From NCBI GenBank assembly GCA_964645045.1, contig CAZXYZ010000003.1, positions 124,001 to 188,000 of the forward strand: a stretch of DNA of 64,000 bases, read 5' to 3'. The stretch is from Anammoximicrobium sp964645045 (GTDB lineage: Bacteria > Planctomycetota > Planctomycetia > Pirellulales > Pirellulaceae). Of this stretch, positions 1 to 9,059 are shown piece by piece; position 1 is the first letter of the stretch; each line of letters starts with the position of its first letter. The translations under genes were made by a program, and so were the position numbers. The notes under the pieces were generated by a model, which searched no databases, was not told the origin of the DNA, and saw nothing but the letters and a program-made list of their open reading frames with translations.

Positions 1-628
1 GGACGGCGTTGAAGCTGGCCGTGCGGGCCAGGCAGGTAATCGGGTACGTGTCGTGACTTTCGAGCTTGCCGTCCAGATCTTCCACCAGCACGTGCAAGGT
101 CGCCCGCTGGACTTCGGTGATCGCCTGCGCCCGTTCGGGGAACAAGGTGGGCTGCAGCGGGAACGCCGCCGTCTTACGAGGTTCAATCTCGATGGTGCGG
201 ACCGCCGTCGCCGACAGACCTTCCAGATGAGCCTTGACGCACACGCGACGGGGATCGCGCGAGACATTCTCGACTGCCACGGTCAACAGCGGATCGGTCT
301 CGGGGTCCATCAAGTGATAAGCGCCGGTCGGCAGCGGGTCCATTTGCAGCTGGACGGCGACTTTCAACCCCGTTGTTTTCTCGCCCAGGAAACGTCCCCG
401 CTCAGCTGCGCCGGCCTCTGCGGTCCGCAGGTTGACCTCGTTCGGCTTCGCCGCCGTCAGCGCCCGCTGCAATTCCTCCAACTCGACTTCGGCCTGGGCC
501 AAACGACGGTGCAAGTCCGAATTCGCCGCCGGGTCAGTCTGGCTGTAAACCGATACCCGGAGTCCTTGGACGAGCCGGGACTGCTGGTTGAGCTTGCTTT
601 GCAGATCCTGGATATCCGATGCCGGCAC
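1..628 (-). CDS. hypothetical coiled-coil protein, 3' end outside window
   Basis: The reading frame runs off the window start, so only the N-terminal ~209 residues are visible. I place the start at GTG 628 because GGGAGG lies 7 bases upstream. An in-frame ATG at 670 overlaps the -10 of a good promoter (669-696) and would probably be outside the transcript. Residues ~5-70 are rich in Gln, Leu, Glu and Arg in a heptad-like pattern (coiled coil). The region after ~90 looks like a beta-rich domain (LLTVAVENVSRDPRRVCVK). No signal peptide or membrane segment is visible. I do not recognise the family and assign no function. Confidence 0.7.
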   Translation of the reverse strand, partial: MPASDIQDLQSKLNQQSRLVQGLRVSVYSQTDPAANSDLHRRLAQAEVELEELQRALTAAKPNEVNLRTAEAGAAERGRFLGEKTTGLKVAVQLQMDPLPTGAYHLMDPETDPLLTVAVENVSRDPRRVCVKAHLEGLSATAVRTIEIEPRKTAAFPLQPTLFPERAQAITEVQRATLHVLVEDLDGKLESHDTYPITCLARTASFNAV

Positions 629-668
629 GGTCGAGCCTCCCGCCAGATGGATGGGTGATTGCTCGCCC

Positions 669-696
669 ATTCTATCCCTTCACATGAACAATTCAA
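669..696 (-). promoter_or_regulatory. promoter of the first gene, member of a repeated promoter motif
   Basis: On the minus strand TTGAAT (696-691), a 16-base spacer and TAGAAT (674-669) form a sigma70-type promoter. The spacer contains TGTTCATGT, also found at the promoters near 12.84, 16.16 and (weaker) 15.25 kb. A transcript starting near 661 would include the GGGAGG site and GTG 628. Confidence 0.55.
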
Positions 697-1227
697 GAGG
701 TCGCACGTTCTGAGGGACAAGTCCGCGATATGCGGCGGCCTGGTAGGGTTGGTGAAAAAACTCCAGCGGGAATCGCTTGCGAACCCGTTCGTTTTCCGGT
801 GGCGCACATCACGACGATAAGAAAAAGCGAGCGCAGCCCAGTCATGATAGCGCGACCTCCGTCGCGGATTGCCTGCCGGGTTAGAAGTCGTCCGACTTGC
901 CCGCGAAACCCTGCGCCCGCCCCCGGGAAGCGCGGGCGGCACTCGGGCTGATAAATGCCCACGGCTTGTCCGTGGGAGACTTACGCTCGGTGCTACACTC
1001 GAACGCTCCCCACTGCTGCCACCCGTTCCCCAGCGGCGGCGGTTCGTCGCCACCGAACTCGCCTCGGTGGTTCTACGCCTGATGGCTACCGACACCCTCT
1101 TGCAATGATTGGTCTCGTTGATTCAAACAAGATCGAGAGGAGTGTTCCACGTGAGAGCACACGCATCTCCGCCTTTGCCCCCGCTGAGGCATTTTTCCAG
1201 CTACACCATTGTGACGAAGGCCAGGCG
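697..1227. other. intergenic region without a supported gene
   Basis: About 530 bases between divergent genes. A short minus-strand frame (starting near 845) has a hydrophobic stretch, but there is no recognisable protein. I see nothing else that can be supported. Confidence 0.4.
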
Positions 1228-2295
1228 ATGAAAATTCCCGGAAGACCTGAGCTTGTCCTGGTTGTGTGGGCCGTTATCGCGTCGGGCGCGGAGGCCGCAG
1301 AGTCCGCCGGTCCGACGCGGGTCTACGAAAACCGGCTCGTGCCGATCGCCCAACCGGCTGCCCTCCTGGCCGATCATCCGGCGTGGGTCGAACCGGTCCG
1401 CGAGGCGGTTCACTACGAAGCGCCGCCGCTGGTGGTCGATGAGCGGGCCGACTTGGACGTCCGCGCCTGGCGGTTCTCGTACAACGCGCGCGGGATCATC
1501 GAGATGCCCAACCGGCTGGACGGCAAGGCCACGGCTCTGATCGTCGTCCACCCCTGGGGCATCGACGACGGCCAGGGCTGGAGGACGCCGGAGCCGGCGG
1601 GCGTCGCCGATTTTTGTACGCCCGCCAAGAACCGCCTGTCCCACCAGCACATCGCGGGCGTGCTGAATCCGTTCCTGAAATCGCTCCGGCCGCGCGTCGG
1701 GTTCGTGATGTACAGCGAGCCGGGCGGCGAGGATGCGATCCGCAAGAAGCTCTACCGCTCGATCCGCACGCAGCCCACGGCGGCCGAGCGGGCCGAGGGG
1801 CAACGGGAGCTGGAGGCCAAGCTGCGCGCGTTCGAGTACACCGGTCAGCCGCTGCCCGACAAACTCACCTTGTCCACAGACCAGCCTGTGGTCGATTACT
1901 TTCGCCAGTTCCCGGGCCTGGATTCAGGCGACCGCTACGATCCGCCGGGCTTCTGGTCGCTGCCGATCCCCGTGATCCGGGCAATCGACACCGATCCGAA
2001 CGACGTGGTCGTCTACGACGCCGACGGTTATCCGCCGTTACGGGACTTCCTCACGCGTCACGGCGTCCGCCACGTGTTGCTGGCCGGCTACTGCACCGAC
2101 ATGTGCGTCAAGGCAACCACGGCGGGCTACGTCAACTTGAGGCGGGACTTCAACGTGTTCCTCGTGGGCGACGCCACCCTGGCGACGTTTCCCGCCGCCG
2201 AAAGCCCGGCATGCGCCACCAGCGCCGCGATCCGTTTCGCCTCGCTGGACCTGCTGATTACCCAGATCTCATGGATCAAGCCGCGGGAGGAGTGA
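1228..2295 (+). CDS. secreted isochorismatase-family cysteine hydrolase
   Basis: 355 residues from ATG 1228 (GAAGG upstream). An N-terminal hydrophobic segment ending ASGAEA looks like a Sec signal peptide, so the enzyme is probably exported. The C-terminal half carries the isochorismatase-like fold: VLLAGYCTDMCVKATT holds the nucleophilic Cys after the usual cis-peptide region, followed by FNVFLVGDATLATFP, typical of the family (amidohydrolases such as nicotinamidase, isochorismatase, N-carbamoylsarcosine amidase). The protein is longer than the usual ~200-residue members, with an insert of about 100 residues that includes the conserved-looking LIVVHPWGIDDGQGW. The substrate cannot be read from sequence. 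The next gene is convergent, 115 bases away. Confidence 0.75.
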   Translation: MKIPGRPELVLVVWAVIASGAEAAESAGPTRVYENRLVPIAQPAALLADHPAWVEPVREAVHYEAPPLVVDERADLDVRAWRFSYNARGIIEMPNRLDGKATALIVVHPWGIDDGQGWRTPEPAGVADFCTPAKNRLSHQHIAGVLNPFLKSLRPRVGFVMYSEPGGEDAIRKKLYRSIRTQPTAAERAEGQRELEAKLRAFEYTGQPLPDKLTLSTDQPVVDYFRQFPGLDSGDRYDPPGFWSLPIPVIRAIDTDPNDVVVYDADGYPPLRDFLTRHGVRHVLLAGYCTDMCVKATTAGYVNLRRDFNVFLVGDATLATFPAAESPACATSAAIRFASLDLLITQISWIKPREE

Positions 2296-2410
2296 ATCTT
2301 GGAGTGCGGTGCCCCGTCGCCGCTTGGGACGGCCGTCTGAACCCTGACCGCCGCGCGCGGGACGCGCCCGCCCAGAGCGGCAACCAGGCGCCGCAGTCCA
2401 GACGGTTCGT

Positions 2411-3451
2411 TCACGCTTTGGCCCGAGCCGCCAGCGCCTCCAAACCGACGATCGCCGCCCGGCCGCCGGATTGCTGCACCAAATCGCAGATCAGCTCGAA
2501 GGCCCGGAACTCCGGGTCCTCGATCGACATGATCGATGGATGGGTGAGCAGATCGAACGTCGCCCGGTGGTCGATCGCCCAGCGCACGTTGTGCTGCAGC
2601 ATCGTGAGGAAATCGGCCAGCTTCCACTTTTGGTCCTTGCGGCGGAACGAAGCCACGTCGCCCAGCGGGCTCATGGGGACTTCGATCAAGCCGCTGGGGT
2701 AGATGAACGGCTGATTGGCGGCTTGAGCCCGGACCACCGCGTCGAAATCGGCGGACGTCGGATTCTCCGGGCTGACCGGCACGTGCGCCGCCAGACTGCT
2801 GACCCAGCGAAAGCCCGACTCCAGCAGTAGCTGCTGCAGATCCGGCCGCCCGTGGAGCCCCTCCGCCGAACCGCCCGGCGTGCGGAAGCCGACGGGGCGG
2901 ACGCCGATTCGCGTCTGCATCGCCAGGTCCGTCAGCCGGATGTTCTCACGAATCACTTCCGGGACGCTCTTGCCGTGGATCAGCCACGGGGCGCGGGTGA
3001 ACCGGTACTGCAGGTCTTCCGTCCGCGCCGCCCAGATGTTGACGTGATCGTAGGTGTGATTGCCGATCGCGTGGCCTTCGCGGACGACCTCCTTCAGCCA
3101 ATCGACGTTTTCCTGTTCGAGCACGCGTCCCAAGACGAACAGCTGGGCCACGCCGCCCTTGGCCTTGATGCGGCGGCAGGCTGCCACGGCGTACTGTTTG
3201 ACCGGCTCCGTCAGATTGCCCTTTTCATAGTTCCATTCCGTCAGGCCCCACTGGGGATAGTGCATGGACATTTCCAGGTCCATCGTCATCGCAATCAGCG
3301 CCGGCTGGTCGTCGGCGCACGCCGCTTCCGCGGCCGCCAGCGACGGCTCCTGCCCGAACTGCCGCGCCGAACCGAATGCCGCGTGTCCAACAGCCGCCGC
3401 ACCGGCCGCAAGAAACCCCCGCCGCGTGACATGCAAGCTATCCTGAGTCAT
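2411..3451 (-). CDS. Tat-exported polysaccharide deacetylase (NodB-like)
   Basis: 346 residues. The N-terminus has a twin-arginine signal (TRRGFLAAGAAA), so the protein is probably exported folded by Tat. The mature part resembles carbohydrate esterase family 4: an acidic metal/catalytic motif near TMDLEMSMH, the metal-binding motif HAIGNHTYDH and the RTPGGS motif 3. Such enzymes remove N-acetyl groups from peptidoglycan, chitin or exopolysaccharide; the substrate here is unknown. The gene faces the isochorismatase-family gene. Family assignment is good; metal ligands were judged by eye only. Confidence 0.78.
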   Translation of the reverse strand: MTQDSLHVTRRGFLAAGAAAVGHAAFGSARQFGQEPSLAAAEAACADDQPALIAMTMDLEMSMHYPQWGLTEWNYEKGNLTEPVKQYAVAACRRIKAKGGVAQLFVLGRVLEQENVDWLKEVVREGHAIGNHTYDHVNIWAARTEDLQYRFTRAPWLIHGKSVPEVIRENIRLTDLAMQTRIGVRPVGFRTPGGSAEGLHGRPDLQQLLLESGFRWVSSLAAHVPVSPENPTSADFDAVVRAQAANQPFIYPSGLIEVPMSPLGDVASFRRKDQKWKLADFLTMLQHNVRWAIDHRATFDLLTHPSIMSIEDPEFRAFELICDLVQQSGGRAAIVGLEALAARAKA

Positions 3452-3516
3452 CTAAAACCCCTTCACTGGATCCACGGAATGAAGCCGCCAACGCCACCCA
3501 AGCGTTGCAGAAGATC

Positions 3517-3668
3517 CGGCGAACGGCGGGCGTTTGCCCGCCGGTTTGCCGGCGTTAGCCGGCATTTTACCGCGGCACGACTTCTTCAGTTTGGGTGAGA
3601 TCTACGGACGAGCGGTTGGTACCGGCTGGTGCCCGAAGAACCAGCGGGCTAACGCCCGCCGTTCGCCG
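3517..3668. repeat. MITE-like inverted repeat, 18-bp perfect arms
   Basis: Left arm 3517-3534 (CGGCGAACGGCGGGCGTT) is the exact reverse complement of 3651-3668. Pairing extends about 7 bases further with one mismatch. The interior contains further small GC-rich hairpins (GCCGG/CCGGC). No target-site duplication is visible. It lies between two minus-strand genes. Confidence 0.6.
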
Positions 3669-3690
3669 TTGAGTTTGCATCTAGCGGGTC

Positions 3691-3747
3691 CATCCTTCAT
3701 CCTTCATCCCTCATCCCTCATCCCTCATCCCTCATCCTTCACCCTTC
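3691..3747. repeat. 7-bp tandem repeat (CATCCCT)n
   Basis: About eight imperfect copies of a 7-base unit (CATCCCT/CATCCTT/CACCCTT) end two bases before the stop codon of the following minus-strand gene. It is a simple-sequence tract and could vary in length. Confidence 0.75.
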
Positions 3748-3748
3748 C

Positions 3749-6715
3749 TCACTCCTTCCCCCCGTCGCTTTCCAGGTACGCGAACAAGTCTCGCAGCTGT
3801 TCCGGGCTCAGCTTCTTCAGCACGTCTTCCGGCATTTGCGAAATCTGGGACGGAATCATTTCTTCGATCGCGTTGGTGGCGATGGTCATGGTTTGCGCCT
3901 GTGAATCGACCAGCGTCAGTTGACTGGGCGTTTGCTGCGTGACCAGGCCCGACAGCACTCGCCCGTCGTCGGTGACGATCTGCACCGACAGGTACTCGAC
4001 GCGAATGAAGCTGCTCGGATCCACAATACTGGTCAGCATGTACTGGCGGTCCCGGCGGTTGGCCGTCGTCAGATCCGGACCGATGGTCTCGCCTTCGCCG
4101 AACAGCTTGTGGCACTTGCCGCAGTGTTCCTTGAAGAGCGCCCGGCCGGCGGTGGGTTTGCCGCTAGCCGCGCGCAGATCGTTGTTCCAGCGGCGAATGT
4201 CCGCCAGCTTTTCTTCCGGCGTGCCGCGCGTGATCTTTCCCCAGTGCTTGCGGATCAATTCGTCGAGTTGGGCTTCGTGGAAGACGTCCAGGCCCCGCAA
4301 ATCGTCGACCGGAACCTGCTTGGCGTCGAACTGGCCTTGGTCGATGCGGTTCAGGAAAGCCAGCGCCCAGCCGGGCCGGCTGAAGAGCGCTTGGCGGCAG
4401 ATCCCTTTCAGCGGGTCGCTGTACCGGGCGTACTCGGCCAGAATCCTGGCCGGGATGCGATCGTCGTCAAAGCGGGCCACCGCCCGCAGGGCCGCGATCT
4501 CGACGTCGCGCTGTTCTTCGAGCAACAGCCGCCCCAACAGGTCCGGCACGCACGACGGATCGCCCCGCTGGCCCAACGCGTGGACCAGCGCCACCCGCGT
4601 GGCCGTCGGCACGTGGGGATCGGCGATCCATTGCCGGATCCGCTGCTCGGCGGCCTGACTGCCGCAGGCCACGGCCAGCCGCAGCAGGTGCGGATCGCTC
4701 GTTTGGCTCAGGTCGCCCAACGCGGCCAGGGCGTCGCGCAACTCGGCGGGCGGAGCACTCAGCCGTCTTCCCCCCAGCCCTTCGTCCAGGGACGCCAGCA
4801 TCCGATTCCGATCGGCTGCGGACGCCGCGGAGTTCAGCAACCGGCCGCAGTCGGCCAGCGAATCCGCGCTGGCCTCCATCGCGCACCGCTGCATCAGCCG
4901 CGTAAGGATCACGTCACGGACCAGCGGCCGTTGCCAGCCGTCGGGCGAGGCCAACCGGGCCAAGATCTGCGGGCGATGGCGGTCGGCCTTGGCTTCCACG
5001 GCCCACCACAGCAGCAGCGGGATGAAGGGATCTTCCAAGTCCTCGTTTCGCTGGGCCAACTGCCACACAATCGCCAGTGCGTCGTCGGCCGGCAGTCGCT
5101 TGGCGCTGGTCGCCAACTGCGACCTCACGACGGGACTGGGCTCCTCGCGAGCCAGTTCCAGCAGACGGTTGCCGATCTCGGCCGGGATCTGGCGGCGGTC
5201 GCCCAGGAAACGCACGCTCCAGTAGCGCACCGCCGGGCTGCGGTGGCCCAACAACCGCGCGGCAACCGTGTCGTTCCAGCCGCCGCTGACGTACAGCGCC
5301 CACAAGGCCTGCAAGGCGACGCGATCGTCGCCGGACTCCAAAGCGATCGTCTGCAACCGCGGCAGCACCGCCGCGTCCCGCCGCTCGGCCAACAGCCGGC
5401 GCGCCCGCTGGACGTGCCAGTCATTCGTGTCAGCCAGACGGTCCACCAGTTGATCGCTGGTCAGTTGGTTCAGGTCCACGTGCGCCGCGGGCTTGGCGCC
5501 GCGGGCTTGAATTCGGTACACGCGGCCGTTGCTCCGGTCCCAATCGGCGTCGGGATCCGGATGGGCCGTCCGGCGGTCGTAGAAGTCGGGGATGTACACC
5601 GCGCCGTCCGGTCCCACGCACAGATCGACCATCGCCGACCAGGTGTCGTTGGCGATCAGCAGTTCGCCTTCGCGCCGCGAGCGGAACGTCGAACCCGTCG
5701 GGAAGAAGCGGTGCCAGTGGACTTCGTGCGACAGCAGATTCGTGGCGATGTACGCGCCGCGGAATTCGGCCGGAAAGGTGTCGCCCAGGTAGATCGTCCC
5801 GCCGCACGTCACGTGGCCGCCGCGATAGTTCTCGTGCGGCACGAACTGCAAGTAGCCCAAGGCATAGGGATTGTGCAGTCCACCATGCTTGTCGAATTGT
5901 TTGTGGTAGTAGGCGCCTTGGACCGCGTGCCAGGCCGGCCGGCTGCCGTTGGAACTGTAGAACAGCTGTCCGTCCGCGTCGAACGTCAACCCGAAGCAGT
6001 TCCCGCCGCCCTCGCAAAACAACTCAAACTCGTGCCTGACCGGATGGTATCGCCAGACGCCTTGCTGGAACTCGATGCCGCGGATCTGGCACGTGGTCGT
6101 GCTGCCGTTCAGGCCATACAGCCAGCCGTCCGGGCCCCAGGTCAAATGGTTGGCCATCGCCTGGGCGTCTTCCATGCCGAAACCGGCCAGCAGCACTTCG
6201 GGGTCGCCGTCCGGAACGTCGTCGCGGTTGCGGTCGGGATAGAACAGCAGGTAGGGAGGCTGCAGGACGTACACGCCGCCGTAGCCGAACTCCAAACCCG
6301 TACACAGATTCAGATCGCTGACGAAGTCATGGCACCGGTCGGCGCGTCCGTCGCGGTCAGTGTCCTCGAGGATGGTCAGCCGGTCGGCGCCTTGCGGGCC
6401 GCGGGGCGGCGGTTCGGGGATGCGGTCGTAGATCGTGCGGGAGTAGCGGTCCACCTCGACCCGCGTCAGCCCGGCCGGGTTGGGATACTGCAAGTACTGG
6501 ATCACCCACAACCGCCCGCGGTCGTCGAACTTCACCAGGGTACACTGCCGCACCTGCGGCTCGCTGGCGAACAGGGTGACTTCAAAGCCGTCCGTCGTCC
6601 GCATCGGACGGCAGGCGCCGTCCGGCGGATAACCTTGGCCCCACGCCGCCGGGCCCATCCCGCCGGCAGCGGTGAACAGCATCGCCGTGATTGCCAGAAT
6701 AAGTGGACGAGTCAT
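3749..6715 (-). CDS. PVC-type heme-binding CxxCH protein (propeller + HEAT + cytochrome c domain)
   Basis: 988 residues from ATG 6715 (GGAAG upstream), with a signal peptide ending AAWGQG. Domain order: an N-terminal six-bladed propeller-like region (LTWGPDGWLYGLNG, VDLCVGPDGAVYIPDFYD) as in glucose/sorbosone dehydrogenases, a central alpha-helical HEAT-like region, then a C-terminal cytochrome c module with one heme site (HCGKCHKLFGEGETIGPDLT) and the downstream region typical of planctomycete TIGR02604/TIGR02603 proteins. These are thought to be periplasmic redox enzymes acting on sugars or similar compounds; substrates are unknown. A related shorter paralogue lies at 38653-41139. Confidence 0.88.
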   Translation of the reverse strand: MTRPLILAITAMLFTAAGGMGPAAWGQGYPPDGACRPMRTTDGFEVTLFASEPQVRQCTLVKFDDRGRLWVIQYLQYPNPAGLTRVEVDRYSRTIYDRIPEPPPRGPQGADRLTILEDTDRDGRADRCHDFVSDLNLCTGLEFGYGGVYVLQPPYLLFYPDRNRDDVPDGDPEVLLAGFGMEDAQAMANHLTWGPDGWLYGLNGSTTTCQIRGIEFQQGVWRYHPVRHEFELFCEGGGNCFGLTFDADGQLFYSSNGSRPAWHAVQGAYYHKQFDKHGGLHNPYALGYLQFVPHENYRGGHVTCGGTIYLGDTFPAEFRGAYIATNLLSHEVHWHRFFPTGSTFRSRREGELLIANDTWSAMVDLCVGPDGAVYIPDFYDRRTAHPDPDADWDRSNGRVYRIQARGAKPAAHVDLNQLTSDQLVDRLADTNDWHVQRARRLLAERRDAAVLPRLQTIALESGDDRVALQALWALYVSGGWNDTVAARLLGHRSPAVRYWSVRFLGDRRQIPAEIGNRLLELAREEPSPVVRSQLATSAKRLPADDALAIVWQLAQRNEDLEDPFIPLLLWWAVEAKADRHRPQILARLASPDGWQRPLVRDVILTRLMQRCAMEASADSLADCGRLLNSAASAADRNRMLASLDEGLGGRRLSAPPAELRDALAALGDLSQTSDPHLLRLAVACGSQAAEQRIRQWIADPHVPTATRVALVHALGQRGDPSCVPDLLGRLLLEEQRDVEIAALRAVARFDDDRIPARILAEYARYSDPLKGICRQALFSRPGWALAFLNRIDQGQFDAKQVPVDDLRGLDVFHEAQLDELIRKHWGKITRGTPEEKLADIRRWNNDLRAASGKPTAGRALFKEHCGKCHKLFGEGETIGPDLTTANRRDRQYMLTSIVDPSSFIRVEYLSVQIVTDDGRVLSGLVTQQTPSQLTLVDSQAQTMTIATNAIEEMIPSQISQMPEDVLKKLSPEQLRDLFAYLESDGGKE

Positions 6716-6762
6716 CGTTCCGGACTTCCCATCTCCAGCGAAGTGCGTCAATTACGGCCGTG

Positions 6763-6955
6763 CCGGGCGCGCCTTTTCCAAGTTCAACCGTGCGGCGCTG
6801 CTGCCGGCCCACGTTCCGTCTCCACAGGGGCAACTGCGGCGGATGCGGTCCCGCACGGCGTTCAACTTGGCGTTGGTTCGCGGCGAGCTGACCCCGGCCA
6901 GCCGTTGCTGAGGCAACGCCGATCCGAACGGGTGGACTGGGAAACCTCCAAACAC
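6763..6955 (-). pseudogene. REP-associated tyrosine transposase (RAYT) C-terminal relic, copy 1
   Basis: The minus strand encodes a degenerate C-terminal tail of a planctomycete RAYT: NAVRDRIRRSCPCGDGTW and AARLNLEKARPAR match the better-preserved copy at 29100-29329. The N-terminal catalytic HUH domain is absent. Nucleotide similarity to the 29-kb copy extends across the tail. Confidence 0.6.
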
Positions 6956-7160
6956 CCACGAATTCTACCACATCGAATGAAATGGGGCTGGCGGGGGAAA
7001 ACGGCTTGGCGCGGAAAGCTGGGCGGCGAACGGATCGTCAAGCTGCGTCACTGCGGATCGCCGTTGACAGGGAGTCGCACCCGCAGCACCGCCGGCTCAG
7101 GCGTCCAGACGGCCTTCATGGGCTGTCACGGGAAGATTTTCAGGACGTGGCGGCCATCAA

Positions 7161-7800
7161 AAGGCTGGTCGACGGCCACGGTCGGCCAGCGTACAATTCA
7201 TCCGGGAGCGAACGGTGAACCCGGGCTGATGCAGGGATCCAATGTTGCTGGGAATCAAGCCAACCGTCGATTTCGTGTTCAAGAAGGTCTTCGGCAGTCC
7301 GGACAACATCCCCGTTCTGATCGGGCTGCTGAACGCCATCCTGAAGTTCGCTCATCCGATCGTCCACGTCAAGTATCTGTGGTCGAGGCGATCGCAGCCA
7401 AAACGGAGGATCGGATGATGTACGACCAGCGATTGAAGGCCCAGCGAGATTATCAGTGGGGATTGGACAGCGCGCGGGAAGAAGGCCTGGAAGAAGGCAT
7501 GGCAAAGGGCGAGGCGGTAGGGAAGATCCAAGTACTCTAAGAGTTGCTCGGCGGACAGCCGATTCCCACCGCAAGTCTGCGCGAACGAACGATCAGCGAG
7601 CTGTCCACGATGCTGGCAAATCTGCAACAGCGTTTGCGGTCGCGCGAATCCTAACCGGGTGGCGTTCGACAGGGATCGTCCGGAATCACCTGGTAGGCGT
7701 CCGGAAGAAGGAAGCGAGACTCTTTTCTTGATCTCGGTCGTGGACGGCGGTGCTTTCCCAGTTCAGCTGTCGGATCGCTCACGAAATCAGTTCCGCGTGA
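7161..7800 (+). repeat. long dispersed repeat (Rpn-relic cassette), copy 1
   Basis: This stretch is nearly identical to 29389-30175 apart from a 157-base gain (MITE plus target duplication) in the other copy. It includes the Rpn relic and about 140 bases beyond it. Confidence 0.8.
7242..7654 (+). pseudogene. Rpn-family (PD-(D/E)XK) recombination-promoting nuclease relic, copy 1
   Basis: ATG 7242 begins a good N-terminus of an Rpn/PDDEXK_2 transposase-like protein (KPTVDFVFKKVFGSPDNIP). After about 46 residues the frame jumps, by internal deletion, to the family's C-terminal region (MYDQRLKAQRDYQWGLDSAR, then TISELSTMLANLQQRL). A stop interrupts the tail near 7538. Intact members have ~280-300 residues, so the nuclease core is gone. 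The same deletion is present in the copy at 29469-30027, so the deleted form itself was copied. Confidence 0.75.
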
Positions 7801-7827
7801 GCAGGCCCAGCCGATGATCGCCAGCCC

Positions 7828-8398
7828 ATGGTTTGGGCCGAACAAACCGGGGCTAGCGCCCAGCGACTGATTCCGTTTTGCGGTGGTTCTATCGGGAACG
7901 TTGCTGCGGCGCTGCAACTGGCCCACCTCTCGTCTCCGAAGGGGCAGATGCGGCAGATCTCGGCGGAACTCCGGCCAGGCGTGTTGGATAAGCTGGGGCT
8001 GGTCGCGGGCGTCGAGTGGCAGGCCCGCGAGATCGAAGCACGGAGCGAACTGGCGGTCCAGGTCGAAGCGGACCACGTCCCTGAAGGCCTGCCGGAAATC
8101 GTGGCCGTGACTCTGTTCCGCATCGCCCAGGAGGCCCTGACGAACGTGCTGCGGGACGCCCGGGCGCACGTCGTCGAGGTCCCCCTGCGCACGGCGGCCG
8201 CAGGGACCGAACTGGAAATCCGCGACGACGGGGCGGGCATCGCGCCGGACGTGGTGGAGCGCGGGGACGCACTGGGAATCATCGGCATGCGCGAACGGGC
8301 CGTGCTGGTCAACGGGCGGCTATCGATCACCGGCGGGCCCGGAGAGGGGACATCCGTCCGCGTCTGGGTGCCGGCATCTGGGGGAGCGGAGGAAGACC
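7828..8398 (+). pseudogene. NarL-partner histidine kinase, 5'-truncated
   Basis: From about 7954 the plus strand encodes the C-terminal half of a HisKA_3/HATPase_c sensor kinase: AELRPGVLDKLGLVAGVEWQ, the N-box (FRIAQEALTNVL), the G1 region EIRDDGAGIAP and the G2-like GIIGMRERA/GEGTSV. The sensor region, the phospho-accepting H-box and any membrane segments are missing, replaced by antisense RAYT sequence. The frame reads past the expected end and overlaps the next gene for ~550 bases, so the native stop is also lost. It was presumably the partner of the response regulator that starts at 8399. Confidence 0.7.
7890..7953 (-). pseudogene. RAYT C-terminal fragment fused upstream of a kinase relic
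   Basis: Minus-strand residues ICRICPFGDERWASCSAAA resemble the RAYT tail motif IRRSYPFGDETWASSSAV seen at 29.2 kb. The fragment ends where histidine-kinase homology begins on the plus strand. Confidence 0.45.
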
Positions 8399-9059
8399 AT
8401 GCGGATTTTGCTGGCCGAGGACCATGCCATGCGGCGTTCCGGACTGCGGCGGATCATCGCCGACGCGTTTCCCGAGGCGCAGATCGCCGAAGTGAGTTCC
8501 TGCGAAGAGTTACTGGACTGCGTCCGGGAGTCGGACTGGTCCGTCCTGGTGCTCAACGTCGCGCTGGGCGAGCGGAACAGCCTGGACCTGGTCCCCGAAC
8601 TCCGCGCGTTGCGGCGACAGCTGCCGATCGTCGTGCTGAGCATGTACAAGGAGCGTCCGTTCGTGATCCGGGCAATGCGGGCCGGCGTCGCGGGCTACGT
8701 CACCAAGGACCGCGCCCCCGGGGAACTGCTGGAGGCCATCCGCGCCGTCTTGCAGCACAAACGCTACCTCAGCGAATCGGTCGCCTCGCAGAGCGCCGAA
8801 TACGTGGCCCTCGGCGGCTCGGGCTCCGAAACGCCGCACGAGTTGCTGTCGGCCCGCGAGTACGAAGTCTTCCTGGCGCTGGCCGAGGCGCAATCCGTTT
8901 CCGCGCGAGGCGCAATCCGTTTCCGCGATCGCCGCGCGGCTGGACTTGAGCGTCAAGACCATCAGCACCTACCGCACGCGGATCCTGGAGAAGCTGGGCC
9001 TGACCTCCAACGCCCAACTCATCCGCTACGCCCTGGAGCACGGATTAGTCCATCCGTGA
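8399..9059 (+). pseudogene. NarL/FixJ-type response regulator, frameshifted by a 22-bp duplication
   Basis: The receiver starts at ATG 8399 (MRILLAEDHAM, with conserved TKD lysine motif). At 8884-8927 a 22-bp tandem duplication shifts the frame just inside the DNA-binding domain. Removing one copy restores an intact 212-residue protein ending with a full LuxR-type HTH (LDLSVKTISTYRTRILEKLG) and stop at 9057-9059. The expected phospho-acceptor Asp is Asn (VLVLNVALGERN), so the receiver may already have been phosphorylation-independent. Truncation of the upstream kinase supports decay of the whole pair. Confidence 0.85.
8884..8927 (+). repeat. 22-bp perfect tandem duplication
   Basis: 8884-8905 and 8906-8927 are identical. 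Because 22 is not divisible by 3, the second copy shifts the frame of the response regulator. Confidence 0.95.

Noticed and set aside
693..962. short minus-strand frame with hydrophobic stretch
   Set aside because: No ribosome site, no similarity, and the region between the divergent genes looks non-coding.
3691..3747. possible CRISPR-like repeat
   Set aside because: Units are 7 bases and contiguous with no spacers; a simple tandem repeat. No CRISPR array was seen elsewhere.
3920..7540. 1206-codon open frame on the plus strand
   Set aside because: It is antisense to the heme-binding protein. The peptide is compositionally odd (Arg/Gln/Ala/Val-rich, no domain), as expected for the antisense of a GC-rich gene.
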